A DNA stretch of 64,000 bases from a candidate division TM6 bacterium GW2011_GWF2_43_87 (GCA_001000065.1 LCGZ01000004.1:1-64000); one strand, 5' to 3'; counted from the stretch's first letter, positions 1-8,547 are shown. The notes: generated by a model not told the origin, from the sequence alone. Translations and numbers: made by a program.

Positions 1-34
1 GAGCAGAGAATTTTTTGCAAAAAATTCTCTGCTC
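1..34. repeat. 34-bp perfect palindrome, copy A
   Basis: Two 16-base arms (left arm GAGCAGAGAATTTTTT) flank a 2-base centre GC. The inner 28 bases recur exactly at 2031-2064, and two unrelated palindromes with the same 16-2-16 layout lie at 61508-61541 and 61550-61583. It could act as a transcription terminator in either direction or be a miniature palindromic element. Confidence 0.8.
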
Positions 35-100
35 AACAAAACAAACCTACCCAGACACTAAAGCCCCTCACTAACTATCTCAGCAAAAAAACGAGAAATA

Positions 101-142
101 GGTCCAGGGCACGCCCTGGCGGGTGCAGGGTGGAACCCTGCG
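101..142. repeat. GC-rich double-hairpin dispersed repeat
   Basis: A first hairpin CCAGGGCACGCCCTGG is followed by GCGGGTGCAGGGTGGAACCC and its closing bases. A close relative in the same orientation lies at 61617-61660, and an inverted single-hairpin version at 1210-1233. The base composition is much richer in GC than the surrounding sequence, which suggests an inserted repeat family. Confidence 0.7.
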
Positions 143-235
143 AAAAAAACCACCCAACAAACACTTGAAATGTATGGGCATCTCTTGGTACGGTGGTGGG
201 CAGAGAGTAATTCCCTGTAAAGAGGATTTTTTAAG

Positions 236-1201
236 ATGAACCGGAAAGATTTACAAGAGCTGCGCGTGCAATGTGGTTATCCCGCTATAACCGTCATTAT
301 GTCCTGTGATAAAAAACGTGTAACTGACACAGTAAAAAAGCTGTTAGACGAGATTCGAGAGGTAGTATTCCCGCCTGATGCAATACAACGCATATCTCAG
401 ATGCTTGAGTCACTAACCTGCCCTATTATACCTCTTAAGATTGCAATATTTATTGATAAACATCGCGCACGTTTTTTCTGGGTTCCTGCCCAAGTTGAAG
501 ATGTTGCTGCATGTGATACCTCCTTTAAGCTTGATGGCATTGGACTAGTTTTAAATCATACTTTGCGATACTGGGTGGTGGACTGCACAGCACATAAAGG
601 GGGTTCCCCGCTCCTTATTGAAGGGATGGAAGACCAACTTTTAGATCTTCAAGACTCCTGCGTTTTATTTGATACAAAAAACTGCGCTAGTAAAGATAGC
701 TGCTTTTTTGCCTGTTTTAATACCTATCTTGAACAAGATCCATTACCCACGGTTTTTATAGGCTGCGCCGAGCAACAAGAATTAGCCAAAATATTCTCAC
801 CGTATCAAGGCTGGCTAGTAGGACACATTGAAAATCGCGAAGAAGCGATCCCAACCATCAATCGCTGGTATAATACAGAAATCGAAAAAATTTTAAAAAA
901 AATAGAACAGCCTGGAGAATCTGACTTTATAATCGACATAAAAGAAATCATCTCTTCCGCACGACAAGGCTTTGTTACCCTGCTTGCCGTAGAAAAAGGG
1001 TATATGCGCGCCGGATGCGAACATCACGTAACACGCGCCGTACTGCTAAACACCCAGTGCCCCTTAGGCTATCACCCCATCTCAGCCATCGACGAATTAA
1101 TAGAAGAAGTACGATCAAAAGGCGGCAGCATTCTATTCGTGCCCGATGGCTCGTTAATAAAATACAACCGCATGGTCGCTTTCATCTCTACACAGGGCTA
1201 A
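236..1201 (+). CDS. Bacterial release-factor-like (baeRF) family protein
   Basis: A 321-residue protein resembling the bacterial archaeo-eukaryotic release-factor (baeRF) group, which is related to eRF1 and to ribosome-hibernation factors such as Balon. The clearest match is the C-terminal domain: SARQGFVTLLAVEKGYMRAG at about residue 245, then an Asp-Glu-Leu-Ile helix and GGSILFVPDGSL before the end, the usual layout of the third eRF1-like domain. No GGQ peptidyl-hydrolysis motif is visible, so acting as a true release factor is unlikely; ribosome binding during stress is an inference. The start at 236 follows AAGAGGATTTTTTAAG. It sits alone between palindromic repeats and next to a MazEF pair. 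The family call rests on pattern memory, so it is moderate. Confidence 0.6.
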   Translation: MNRKDLQELRVQCGYPAITVIMSCDKKRVTDTVKKLLDEIREVVFPPDAIQRISQMLESLTCPIIPLKIAIFIDKHRARFFWVPAQVEDVAACDTSFKLDGIGLVLNHTLRYWVVDCTAHKGGSPLLIEGMEDQLLDLQDSCVLFDTKNCASKDSCFFACFNTYLEQDPLPTVFIGCAEQQELAKIFSPYQGWLVGHIENREEAIPTINRWYNTEIEKILKKIEQPGESDFIIDIKEIISSARQGFVTLLAVEKGYMRAGCEHHVTRAVLLNTQCPLGYHPISAIDELIEEVRSKGGSILFVPDGSLIKYNRMVAFISTQG

Positions 1202-1209
1202 CCAGAGTC

Positions 1210-1233
1210 GCCAGGGTCGTAGACCCTGGACCC
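1210..1233. repeat. Inverted copy of GC-rich hairpin repeat
   Basis: GCCAGGGTCGTAGACCCTGG plus CCC is the reverse complement of the first hairpin of the repeats at 101-142 and 61617-61660. It lies just after the baeRF stop codon and could serve as its terminator, although no clear T-run follows. Confidence 0.65.
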
Positions 1234-1410
1234 GTTTTCTTTTGTCTCAGATCACCCGCCTGAGGTTAAAGGGCCTCGCGGCTAAAGCGATACAGTGCAA
1301 AGCACGAAGACAAAAAGCAAACAGATTAAAAAGACAATTCTTGCATTTCCTCAAATTCCTTACTATCCTTACCTGTAAGAATTTTAATCAATTTTACAAG
1401 GAATAGATGA

Positions 1411-1659
1411 ATGCGAAATATAAAACATGCAAAGCTTACCGCAAAACACCAAGCCACTATTCCCATCGAGGTTTGTAAAAGCTTACACTTACACACTGGA
1501 GACCAGGTAGCTTTTGAAATTTTTGAAGAAGAAGGTTTTGTAATTCTCAGAAAGGCAGTGCCCTTTGATCGAGAATATGCACGCGCTGTTTCACAAACAC
1601 TTTCTGAGTGGAGCTCAAAGGAGGATGATGATGCATTCAAAGACCTTCAAAACCTTTGA
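1411..1659 (+). CDS. mazE: MazE/AbrB-type antitoxin
   Basis: An 82-residue protein with a swapped-hairpin AbrB/MazE DNA-binding domain over residues 4-48. The hallmark is AKLTAKHQATIPIEVCKSL followed by GDQVAFEI. The acidic C-terminus (SSKEDDDAFKDLQNL) is typical of the toxin-binding tail. The start follows AAGGAATAGATGA. The gene overlaps the toxin start by 29 bases, so the two are co-transcribed and probably translationally coupled. MazE normally binds MazF and represses its own promoter. A short inverted repeat AATTCTT/AAGAATT about 30-75 bases upstream (1336-1382) could be the operator, but it is weak. Confidence 0.82.
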   Translation: MRNIKHAKLTAKHQATIPIEVCKSLHLHTGDQVAFEIFEEEGFVILRKAVPFDREYARAVSQTLSEWSSKEDDDAFKDLQNL

Positions 1660-1999
1660 CGTAGTTTTGGTCCCATTTCCATTCGTTGACTCAGGAATCA
1701 CCAAACTTCGTCCAGCCGTAATCTTATCATCAGCTGCATTTGGATTGAAAATTGAACATCATGTCCTTGCAATGGTCACAAGCGCACAGCACACGCCATG
1801 GCCTTTGGACACGCAGATTACAAATTTGAAAAGTGCGGGCCTGAGTAAAGAATCACTCATTCGAATGAAATTATTCACTCTTGATGAACGACTAATTATC
1901 CAAAAAATCGGCTCACTTGACTCCAACGACCAGAATAACATAAGTGACCATCTTACCAATCTGCTTAAGAGTGCACTAAACACGCCACCAAAACGATAA
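1631..1999 (+). CDS. mazF: MazF/PemK-type endoribonuclease toxin
   Basis: A 122-residue MazF-like protein. The N-terminal strand FDVVLVPFPFVDSG and the signature KLRPAVILSS match the MazF/PemK fold, whose members cut mRNA at short motifs. The start was chosen among three ATGs in a row (1625, 1628, 1631) because AAAGGAGG at 1617-1624 is spaced correctly only for the third; a longer reading from 1565 would overlap the antitoxin without a ribosome binding site. Length is normal and no disruption is seen, so the pair looks intact. It is cotranscribed with the antitoxin and ends just before the second 34-bp palindrome. Confidence 0.82.
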   Translation: MHSKTFKTFDVVLVPFPFVDSGITKLRPAVILSSAAFGLKIEHHVLAMVTSAQHTPWPLDTQITNLKSAGLSKESLIRMKLFTLDERLIIQKIGSLDSNDQNNISDHLTNLLKSALNTPPKR

Positions 2000-2030
2000 A
2001 TTTACCAGCAACTGAGTTGCTAGTTGATAT

Positions 2031-2064
2031 TGCTCAGAGAATTTTTTGCAAAAAATTCTCTGAG
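2031..2064. repeat. 34-bp perfect palindrome, copy B
   Basis: Arms GCTCAGAGAATTTTTT and its complement flank a GC centre. The inner 28 bases are identical to those of the palindrome at 1-34; only the outer three bases of each arm differ, and they differ in a compensating way that keeps the pairing. Confidence 0.8.
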
Positions 2065-2122
2065 CTCAAACAGTTTCACCACCTACAAAAACTCTGTGCC
2101 TACATACGTGCCAAGAACACCT

Positions 2123-2163
2123 GCCCGGGGTCAAGGGGGCTCTGCCCCTTGCTGGCAGAGCCC
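2123..2163. repeat. GC-rich hairpin repeat downstream of hisS
   Basis: GGGGGCTCTGCCCC and GGCTCTGCC-type complementary blocks form a GC-rich hairpin preceded by GGGGTCAAGG. The GGGGTCAAGGGG part recurs, inverted, at the end of the Fic gene (61424-61449). It lies 30 bases beyond the hisS stop on the minus strand and may help end that transcript. Confidence 0.55.
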
Positions 2164-2193
2164 AGAGCCCACCTAGAACAACCCTAACCTTCT

Positions 2194-3450
2194 TTAGCTC
2201 ACGCGTGCTTTAACCTGCTCTACCATATCACCCTGTTTGACCTTTTCTTCAGTCCCTGAAACCATATCTTTGAGAGTGATATAATTCCCTTTTTGCTCAT
2301 CTTCGCCCATTAAAATAGTGTACTGCGCTCCAAGTTTATTAGCGCGACGCATCATGCTTTTTACGGATGCACCTTCGAGAAGAGCTTCACAGCAAATGCC
2401 TACTGCGCGCAGCTCTTGTGCCGCTATTAACGCAAGAAGTTGTTGCTCTGGAGCAAGGGGAATGAGTACTATGAGTGGTGGTTTTTGAGGTAATGCTAGC
2501 TTATCTTTACGTGCCTCTAGAAGCATTAGCAACCGTTCAACACCGAATGCAGCACCCATAGAAGGAACAGGTTCCTTTTCACCGAGGGCTATGGAGAGAT
2601 GATCATAGCGTCCGCCGCCACAAAAAGCATTTTGGGCGCCTAAATCTAAACTGGAAAACTCGAAGACAGTTTTGTTGTAGTAGTCAAGTCCACGGACTAA
2701 TCGTGGGTCATGAACATAAGAAATGGAGAGTTGATCTAAAAGGGAGCGTAGATTGTCCCACTCTGCTCGTGATTCAGCGCATAATGAGTCGGTTAGGACG
2801 GGTGCATGTTCAAGTGCTTTTTTGCATTCTTCGTCTTTTAAATCAAAGATACGGAGAAGATTGGTTTCTTTACGCTCTTGAATTGCGCGAGGGAGATTGT
2901 CTTGCTTTTCTAGAAAGGCATAAAGCGCGCGTTTATAATTTTCACGATCTTCTGCAGTACCTAAAAAATTTAGAAGAAGAGCGTAAGAATCAAGACGAAG
3001 ATTTTCTGAAATGAAAGTATCAAGCATGGCGATAAACTCAGCATCCTGCATTATAGTGCCTGCACCAATCATCTCAATAGATAATTGATGAAATTGGCGA
3101 TAGCGCCCCTTTTGCGGACGCTCATGCCTAAAAATGGGGCCGAGGGAAAAAACACGCCATGGCCGTTCTTGAATGCCATTGTTAAAGAATGCCCGCATAA
3201 TAGAGGCCGTAGCTTCTGGGCGCAAACAGATGGCTTCTTCATTCTCACCTGCTTTCACGGTAAACATCTCTTTAGTTACTACATCGGTATTAAGTCCCAA
3301 AGAGCGTCTAAAAAGGTCGGTTGGCTCTAGAATAGGAGTCATTACTTCATTAAATCCATAATGCGTAAGATGTGCACGCGCGACAGCAGATAAGAAGTTA
3401 AAGAGAGTTAGATCTGTAAAATCCTGCGTGCCTCTAATGCGTTGTAACAT
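2194..3450 (-). CDS. hisS: Histidyl-tRNA synthetase
   Basis: Charges tRNA-His with histidine. The 418-residue protein has the class II core: ICLRPEATASIMRAF at about residue 74, motif 2 RHERPQKGRYRQFHQ at 108-122, the histidine-specific box LVRGLDYYNKTVFEF at 251-265, and motif 3 GAAFGVERLLMLLE near 300. An anticodon-binding domain (PLIVLIPLAPEQQLLALIAA onward) follows. Length is normal for the bacterial enzyme. The start follows GGAGAACGATT. It is monocistronic; a small hairpin with a T-run in its leader (3485-3499 on the minus strand) could attenuate it. Confidence 0.97.
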   Translation of the reverse strand: MLQRIRGTQDFTDLTLFNFLSAVARAHLTHYGFNEVMTPILEPTDLFRRSLGLNTDVVTKEMFTVKAGENEEAICLRPEATASIMRAFFNNGIQERPWRVFSLGPIFRHERPQKGRYRQFHQLSIEMIGAGTIMQDAEFIAMLDTFISENLRLDSYALLLNFLGTAEDRENYKRALYAFLEKQDNLPRAIQERKETNLLRIFDLKDEECKKALEHAPVLTDSLCAESRAEWDNLRSLLDQLSISYVHDPRLVRGLDYYNKTVFEFSSLDLGAQNAFCGGGRYDHLSIALGEKEPVPSMGAAFGVERLLMLLEARKDKLALPQKPPLIVLIPLAPEQQLLALIAAQELRAVGICCEALLEGASVKSMMRRANKLGAQYTILMGEDEQKGNYITLKDMVSGTEEKVKQGDMVEQVKARVS

Positions 3451-3484
3451 AATCGTTCTCCAAAAACATTCGAAATAGATAAAA

Positions 3485-3499
3485 ACCCCTATAAGGGGT
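3485..3499 (-). terminator. Hairpin plus T-run in the hisS leader
   Basis: On the minus strand ACCCCT-TAT-AGGGGT is followed by TTTTA, about 35 bases before the hisS start codon. No minus-strand gene lies immediately upstream, so it is more likely a leader attenuator than an ordinary terminator. A second stem (GTTTA/TAAAC enclosing TAGTC/GACTA, 3501-3537) sits just upstream. Confidence 0.45.
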
Positions 3500-3597
3500 A
3501 GTTTACCATCGTTTTGTAGTCTCGTGACTAGTTAAACAAAAACGGCTAATCTGTAACGTTAAAAGAGCTAGCTTCATAAAATAAGGACAAGATATGA

Positions 3598-3735
3598 CAA
3601 AAGAAATGGTTAGGAGAAGCCCGCGCCATGTTTTCCGAAAGCAGCTTGCCTTACGATATGGATTTACTCGATCTGAAAAACGTAGATGATATAGTAAAGC
3701 AGATACAAAAAGAAGGGATCTTATGGAAAAGCTAA
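3598..3735 (+). pseudogene. Remnant of MntA-type nucleotidyltransferase (C-terminal part only)
   Basis: An open frame of 45 codons after a stop at 3595-3597 encodes QKKWLGEARAMFSESSLPYD followed by MDLLDLKNVDDIV and ending KEGILWKS. This matches the C-terminal half of the small MNT-domain proteins that pair with HI0074-type HEPN proteins (FxxSxLPYxVDLVDL). The catalytic N-terminal half with the GSRARG and DSD motifs cannot be found upstream in any frame. Its end overlaps the HEPN gene start by 13 bases, the usual operon arrangement. I infer a 5' deletion. Confidence 0.6.
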
Positions 3736-4151
3736 GCCTTCGCAGAGAAACCACGCTAAAATCACTTGCTACGCTCAAAGAAAGTCTTGAGCTAATGAAA
3801 ACAGAAGCCGCAAAAAACTACCATCGGTCTTTTCGGGATTCTGTGATTCAACGGTTCAAGTACACTTTTGACACCCTCTGGAAATATTGCGCAGTTTTTT
3901 TAACCCAGATAAAAAAAACACCCTTTGAGAAAATTGGTTCACCACGCACCGTTTTTTCATTGCTACACAAAGAAGCACTCATCACAGACATTGAACTTAC
4001 AACTTTCTATCAGATGCTTGAATATAGAAACAACACCACTCACACATATCGCGAGTCAATAGCAGAAGCGATTTTACACGAAACTCAACGCTATTATGAC
4101 CTTATGATCGCTGTGACCAAACGGCTTGAAGAAGATATTCCGCACGCTTAA
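3723..4151 (+). CDS. HI0074-family HEPN protein (toxin of an MNT-HEPN pair)
   Basis: A 142-residue, mostly helical protein of the HI0074 family, formerly called nucleotidyltransferase substrate-binding protein. The conserved C-terminal block MLEYRNNTTHTY (residues 99-110) holds the HEPN Rx4H motif (R102, H107), which in related toxins forms the RNase active site. In intact systems an MNT-fold partner neutralises the HEPN protein by nucleotidylating a Tyr next to this motif; the Tyr (Y109) is present here. The start follows AAGGGATCTT. Upstream only a C-terminal stub of the partner survives, so either this toxin is tolerated, inactive or controlled elsewhere. Confidence 0.8.
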   Translation: MEKLSLRRETTLKSLATLKESLELMKTEAAKNYHRSFRDSVIQRFKYTFDTLWKYCAVFLTQIKKTPFEKIGSPRTVFSLLHKEALITDIELTTFYQMLEYRNNTTHTYRESIAEAILHETQRYYDLMIAVTKRLEEDIPHA

Positions 4152-4166
4152 TTGATTTTCACCATA

Positions 4167-4209
4167 AAAAAGTTGGTCGAAATCTAAAAAAGACTCCGAC
4201 CAACTTTTT
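4167..4209. terminator. Bidirectional intrinsic terminator
   Basis: Arms AAAAAGTTGGTCG and CGACCAACTTTTT flank a 17-base loop. A-runs and T-runs on both sides make it functional in both directions, between the plus-strand HEPN gene and the minus-strand gene that ends at 4237. Confidence 0.8.
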
Positions 4210-4236
4210 CTTCTAGGCTTTCAAAACCGCTAGATT

Positions 4237-4524
4237 TTATCTGGCTTTATTCTGTAAAGCATAATGTTTTGGACATTCTTGCAGCTTAAAGCTCTTCTTG
4301 CCCCTCTCCCACGTACTTTTCCCCTGCAAAATAACAAGCTTGTCAAAGACAGACTTAGTATTTGGAGATAAGCCAAATGGAGAGCCAGGTGTTTGTGAAT
4401 TTGGCGATCCCAACCCCTTGGATGGAGGTGGAGGTGGTGGACTAGGTGGAAATCCTGATGGCTTGACAACCTCTGCGCAAAAAGACAGACTGAAAAGCGC
4501 TATATAGGCTAAAAACTTTTTCAT
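4237..4524 (-). CDS. Small proline-rich exported protein
   Basis: A 95-residue protein that I do not recognise. It begins with a signal peptide MKKFLAYIALFSLSFC, followed by a proline-rich stretch (residues 22-36, with eight consecutive prolines) and a basic C-terminal part with two Cys. The Cys after LSF is not in a good lipobox because Phe precedes it. The start follows GGAGCAAGT. Another frame over the same DNA gives a His-rich product, which is a shadow. It is flanked by the terminator at 4167-4209. Confidence 0.6.
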   Translation of the reverse strand: MKKFLAYIALFSLSFCAEVVKPSGFPPSPPPPPPSKGLGSPNSQTPGSPFGLSPNTKSVFDKLVILQGKSTWERGKKSFKLQECPKHYALQNKAR

Positions 4525-4641
4525 ACTTGCTCCGAAAGATTATTAATCGGGTATACTTGAGAAATAAGAAGATCTTTAATGTCCTCGCACTCAACAATCT
4601 GAGAAATAATATAATGCAGATTTTCTAATAAGGCAAGGTAT

Positions 4642-7302
4642 ATGGTGATTTTACACACTCTTTGCAGTCTTACTGGGAGCGCAGAACTGCTTCTATTTTT
4701 AAATATAGCCGCACTAAGCTTAAAAACTCTTTTGATAGTCACCCTAATCACAAAAACGTCCTGGACCAAAACACCTCACGCCAGTATCATATGGCTCTTA
4801 ATCGCTATGGTAGCCGCTGCATTGGTTGACTGTTATTATATTACCCATTCCCTCCAAACGGTCGGCCTCGTCATCTTTGAACCTTTTGTAAAATACACGC
4901 TTGCACGCTCATCTTGGATAGCCAACATTATCTTTCAAATAACACTTTCTCTATTCATAGAAAGCCTATTAAGAGAAAAAAGCTTTAACAGCGCCTATAA
5001 AATAATACGCGCCCTACTAAGTGTTTCTTTTTGCTCGTACTTTGTAACCATCGAATTTTTCCCAAACCTTTCAACACATATTCCAGAGCTGAAAGTATGG
5101 CAAACAACTTACTGGTTCCTGCTTATCGTTGGTCTTACATCTCTACTTAAAATCACACACAGTATGAGAACCCTACAACTACCCACCTTATTAAAGTATC
5201 AACTAAAACTCTTCACCTTTGCTTTTATACTTCCCTTTTTAACCTTTAAATTTCTCATCACAAACCCGATTACATGGACTCAAAACAGCTTTATCCCGGG
5301 GTACATGTTTAACAACATTACCACCGCTATTTTGACCTGGGCAACCTATTACTGCACCTTTAAACTCGTAGGGTTGCGCTTTTTAAACGCCAAAGACCAT
5401 ATCACCGAATCGCGCCGCTACAACTTTGTAGAAACCTTTAAAAAAATCATAGGCCGTCTGGGAAATGCGACTACCGGAGCAGAATTAAAACATATAGTTC
5501 AGCAATTTTTTAGCGAAACTTTTACCATCTCATCAAGCTCAACCCGCCTTATCATCCACAATGATAGTCACTACGACTATGAGTCAGAAACTCAAAAATT
5601 TGTCAGCACCTACCTTGCTTCAAGCCCCGATTTAAAAAATCTTTTAGGACAAGCGCGCGTCATAACTCGCGACGAAGTTGATTTTTCTGCTTATTACGAA
5701 CAACATAGGGCTTATAAAGAAGCAGCAACCTTTTTAAGAGCCCTTAAGGCAGATGTATTCGTTCCCATTTATGACAAGCATATGCTAAGCGGATTTATAA
5801 TCGTAGAAGAGAACGCTCGCAAAAAACATTTCTTTAATGAAACCGAACAGAACGAAATGGCAGTCTTCGCCGCCTACCTAAGTTCAGTAATTAATCTGAT
5901 CCGCAATCGAAGCCTCGACTCGATATTAGCCAAAGAAAAGCTATTAGAAGAAGAGCTATTTCATAGACACCAAGAGATTAAACATTACCGAGAAAACAAT
6001 CGAACCTTCTTGCAAGAATCCTCTGAGAAAAAAATCGGCATACTATTTTATCGCAGCAACAAGTTTTCATTTGGCAACCAAACTGCACAAGATTTTATTT
6101 CGTGTGATCCTAATGTGCAACAAGGGCATCCGTTAAGCCAAGCGCTACGCAAAATAGCGCAACAAACCGAACAGTTTAAGAGCACCCAAACCGTTACCGT
6201 AACGCAAGAAGTAGGCAAAATGCTCTCTCTTTCAGCATTACCAAGTCTTGAAAATAATCACGTTATTATTATAGTAACGCGCCCTGACATGGCAGACATA
6301 GTCCGTTTACAAACCAACGCCTTAAAAGACCCATCTCAATGGGATTATGTGCTCTATCTTGGTACAACCGAATCTGGGCAGATGGTTAACCAGCTTATTC
6401 CCGGGTCAGGGCCTGTAATAACAAACTTTAAAATCGAACTCCTGAGGACAGCTCTTGGCCGCAGCGCAACCCTAATTGAAGGGTCGATTGACGATCAAAA
6501 CACACTGGTAAACCTGCTGCACACTGTAAGCCTAAGAAAACAGCTATACACCTTGACCATAGCAGAACCTGAAAAAGATCTTGAATATGGAATAGCACTT
6601 TTTGGCATCTCGCCACTCTTTGGCCCGTTGCACACCCACGTTCCAATTCTTGAAGAATTAAATGAGATAGGAACCCTGTTTATTAAAGGAATTCACCTGC
6701 TGGCCCCCGAAACACAAAAACACCTAGCTGAATTCTTACAATATGGCGCATTCAGGCGACTTAAAAGCGAACAGCGAATCTTTAGCAATGTGCGTATCAT
6801 CTGCTCCAGTGAACACGATTTAGCAAAGTTAGCCCATGATAAACTCTTCTCAATCGACTTATTGCAAGAGCTTAGCCGCACTACTCTAAAAATACCCAAC
6901 CCCTGCACACTCCCTCGCGAAGAATTTGATGAACTTGCGCAGGGATTTTTCAATCAATTTACTGAAAAAATTCCTCTCAAAAAAATGCTCTCCCTAGATA
7001 AAGGGGAACTTTCAAAGCTCTTTAACCTCACCATTAAAAGCATTGATAAACTTAAGGCTCAGGTTCACGAAATCGTGTTGAACAAATCAAACACCCACCA
7101 TATAAAAATCATAAGGGCGGTACGACCAGATGAAGATAGTGAACTAAACGCCATACTTTTGCTTGGGAAAAAGGCACTCAAAAACCAATCGGCTCTTTCC
7201 TATCTCTGGACAACGTTCAAAAGCCAAACAAAAATAGCCACCCTGCTTGGCGTAAATCGATCATCCGTTAACCGGCGCTGCAAAGAGTTTAATCTGTCGT
7301 AA
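4642..7302 (+). CDS. Membrane protein with GAF, degenerate sigma54-activator AAA and Fis-type HTH
   Basis: An 886-residue protein. Residues 1-255 hold about seven membrane segments, like the sensor region of PrsK-type kinases. A GAF-like sensor follows (about 280-420), then a coiled segment (430-460). Residues 560-790 align with the AAA domain of sigma54 activators: VLYLGTTESGQMV (569-581) sits where Walker A GESGTGKE belongs and lacks the Lys, while IGTLFIKGIHLLAPETQ (676-692) matches GGTLFLDEIGEL but has Lys-Gly for the catalytic Asp-Glu. No GAFTGA is recognisable. The C-terminus TKIATLLGVNRSSVNRRCKE is a Fis-type helix-turn-helix. It may be a membrane-tethered DNA-binding protein that no longer hydrolyses ATP. 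Its end overlaps the convergent gene by 14 bases. Confidence 0.7.
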   Translation: MVILHTLCSLTGSAELLLFLNIAALSLKTLLIVTLITKTSWTKTPHASIIWLLIAMVAAALVDCYYITHSLQTVGLVIFEPFVKYTLARSSWIANIIFQITLSLFIESLLREKSFNSAYKIIRALLSVSFCSYFVTIEFFPNLSTHIPELKVWQTTYWFLLIVGLTSLLKITHSMRTLQLPTLLKYQLKLFTFAFILPFLTFKFLITNPITWTQNSFIPGYMFNNITTAILTWATYYCTFKLVGLRFLNAKDHITESRRYNFVETFKKIIGRLGNATTGAELKHIVQQFFSETFTISSSSTRLIIHNDSHYDYESETQKFVSTYLASSPDLKNLLGQARVITRDEVDFSAYYEQHRAYKEAATFLRALKADVFVPIYDKHMLSGFIIVEENARKKHFFNETEQNEMAVFAAYLSSVINLIRNRSLDSILAKEKLLEEELFHRHQEIKHYRENNRTFLQESSEKKIGILFYRSNKFSFGNQTAQDFISCDPNVQQGHPLSQALRKIAQQTEQFKSTQTVTVTQEVGKMLSLSALPSLENNHVIIIVTRPDMADIVRLQTNALKDPSQWDYVLYLGTTESGQMVNQLIPGSGPVITNFKIELLRTALGRSATLIEGSIDDQNTLVNLLHTVSLRKQLYTLTIAEPEKDLEYGIALFGISPLFGPLHTHVPILEELNEIGTLFIKGIHLLAPETQKHLAEFLQYGAFRRLKSEQRIFSNVRIICSSEHDLAKLAHDKLFSIDLLQELSRTTLKIPNPCTLPREEFDELAQGFFNQFTEKIPLKKMLSLDKGELSKLFNLTIKSIDKLKAQVHEIVLNKSNTHHIKIIRAVRPDEDSELNAILLLGKKALKNQSALSYLWTTFKSQTKIATLLGVNRSSVNRRCKEFNLS

Positions 7303-8528
7303 CACTCGGCAGCTTGAAAATCTTAAAATCCTTAATTGAAAATGGCTGACCCTCTATATCAAGTAGGCAGACCGGTTCCTTATCAAAATAAGCTCTCTCT
7401 AAATCTTTTACCGTCCTAAGCCCGCCAAAGCGCCTTGAGATCGGGGTTCTAAAAACTCCACCAAACCCTGCAGAATACCGCTCAGCTGCAACAACACAAT
7501 CACCATCAGACAAGGCTAAAACATGCCCCTCGGTCCAGATTATATCGCCCGGACGCGCACATTCACCCCTTTTAAGAGGGTCCAACCGCAAATGAATTAC
7601 GACAAAAGTAGGGAATCCCACAAATCTGCGCCGCACGCACCAGCAACATAGAACAGTCAAACCCTGACGACATAGAACAAACACAAGGACGATCCCAATA
7701 TCCAACTTTCTTTTCAAACCCCAAAGAATCGGTTACCACATCAACCTTTTTGACAAAGTCATTATAGGGCACACGAAACGTATAACTTCCCCCTCCCCAC
7801 ACAAAGGGAATAGCGCATTTTTTAATGCAACAACCCACATTGTCAACGCTCCACTCGCTTAACAACTGAACAAAAGCAGCTCGCTTTTCATCACCGTTTT
7901 TCAATGCACCCGGCAACTGACACAACTTTTTAGGAATACAAAAAGATCGACCCGTAATACGATTGTCACAGGACTTATCATTAAAAATCAATCTTTTAAC
8001 CGGAATATGAGAGGATTTGCACCGAACGCGTGATGAGCAGACAAAACGAGTTCCTGCAGAAAAAATTTGACCCGTTGCCTTGTCTTTCCACGGTTGACGC
8101 AGAATTACCACATCCTCCGCTTCAACTAAACCAGGCACGCCATGCACTATAGGCGCCGGAACAAAGGCCTCAAGCCCTTGAGATCTAATCTCACTCATCG
8201 TAATCACATCTGAGCAGCTCGCCCAATAGGTACTCTCGCGCACTCTGCTACCTTTATTATTATAAAAAACATGCGAAAGTTCTACCAAAACCTCATCCCT
8301 CTCCTCCCGCACTATTTTCCCTCGCTCATTAAATAAGGCTTGAAAAGAACGCAGGCAGCCGTTAGGCTCAGGTGAATATGTCCGTTTAAAAGCACTCGGA
8401 ATATGATATTCAGAAGAAGGATCAGACATTAGATCGGCTATCGATTTTTTAAACAAAACTTCATCGCCAATGGCAGAAAATAGGGGTGCACAAAACACCC
8501 CCAGTGCTAATAATAATTTTGACGGCAT
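7289..8528 (-). pseudogene. Frameshifted exported NlpC/P60 peptidase (paralogue of the gene upstream)
   Basis: Two overlapping frames together match the intact paralogue at 8548-9690. The first (8528 down to a stop at 7572) has a signal peptide starting MPSKLLLALGVFCAPLFS, an SH3-like region (STYWASCSDVI) and the catalytic FDCSML with Cys near residue 292. The second frame (to 7289) continues with RPGDIIWTEGHVLALSDGD, which carries the catalytic His, and ends FKIFKLPSVTTD. The switch lies around 7580-7610, where this copy is 11 bases shorter than its paralogue. The shift separates Cys from His. Start 8528 was chosen because AAGGGAGAGAG precedes it. A sequencing error or a +1 slip at CCC-TCT-TAA are alternatives. 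Confidence 0.75.
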
Positions 8529-8547
8529 CTCTCTCCCTTTTTTCAAT

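Noticed and set aside
1015-1263. Arg-rich 82-codon frame over the baeRF end
   Set aside because: It is a shadow of the baeRF gene in another frame and its tail runs through a hairpin repeat.
1565-1630. Longer start for the MazF gene
   Set aside because: It would overlap the antitoxin by about 95 bases and lacks a ribosome binding site, whereas AAAGGAGG fits the ATG at 1631.
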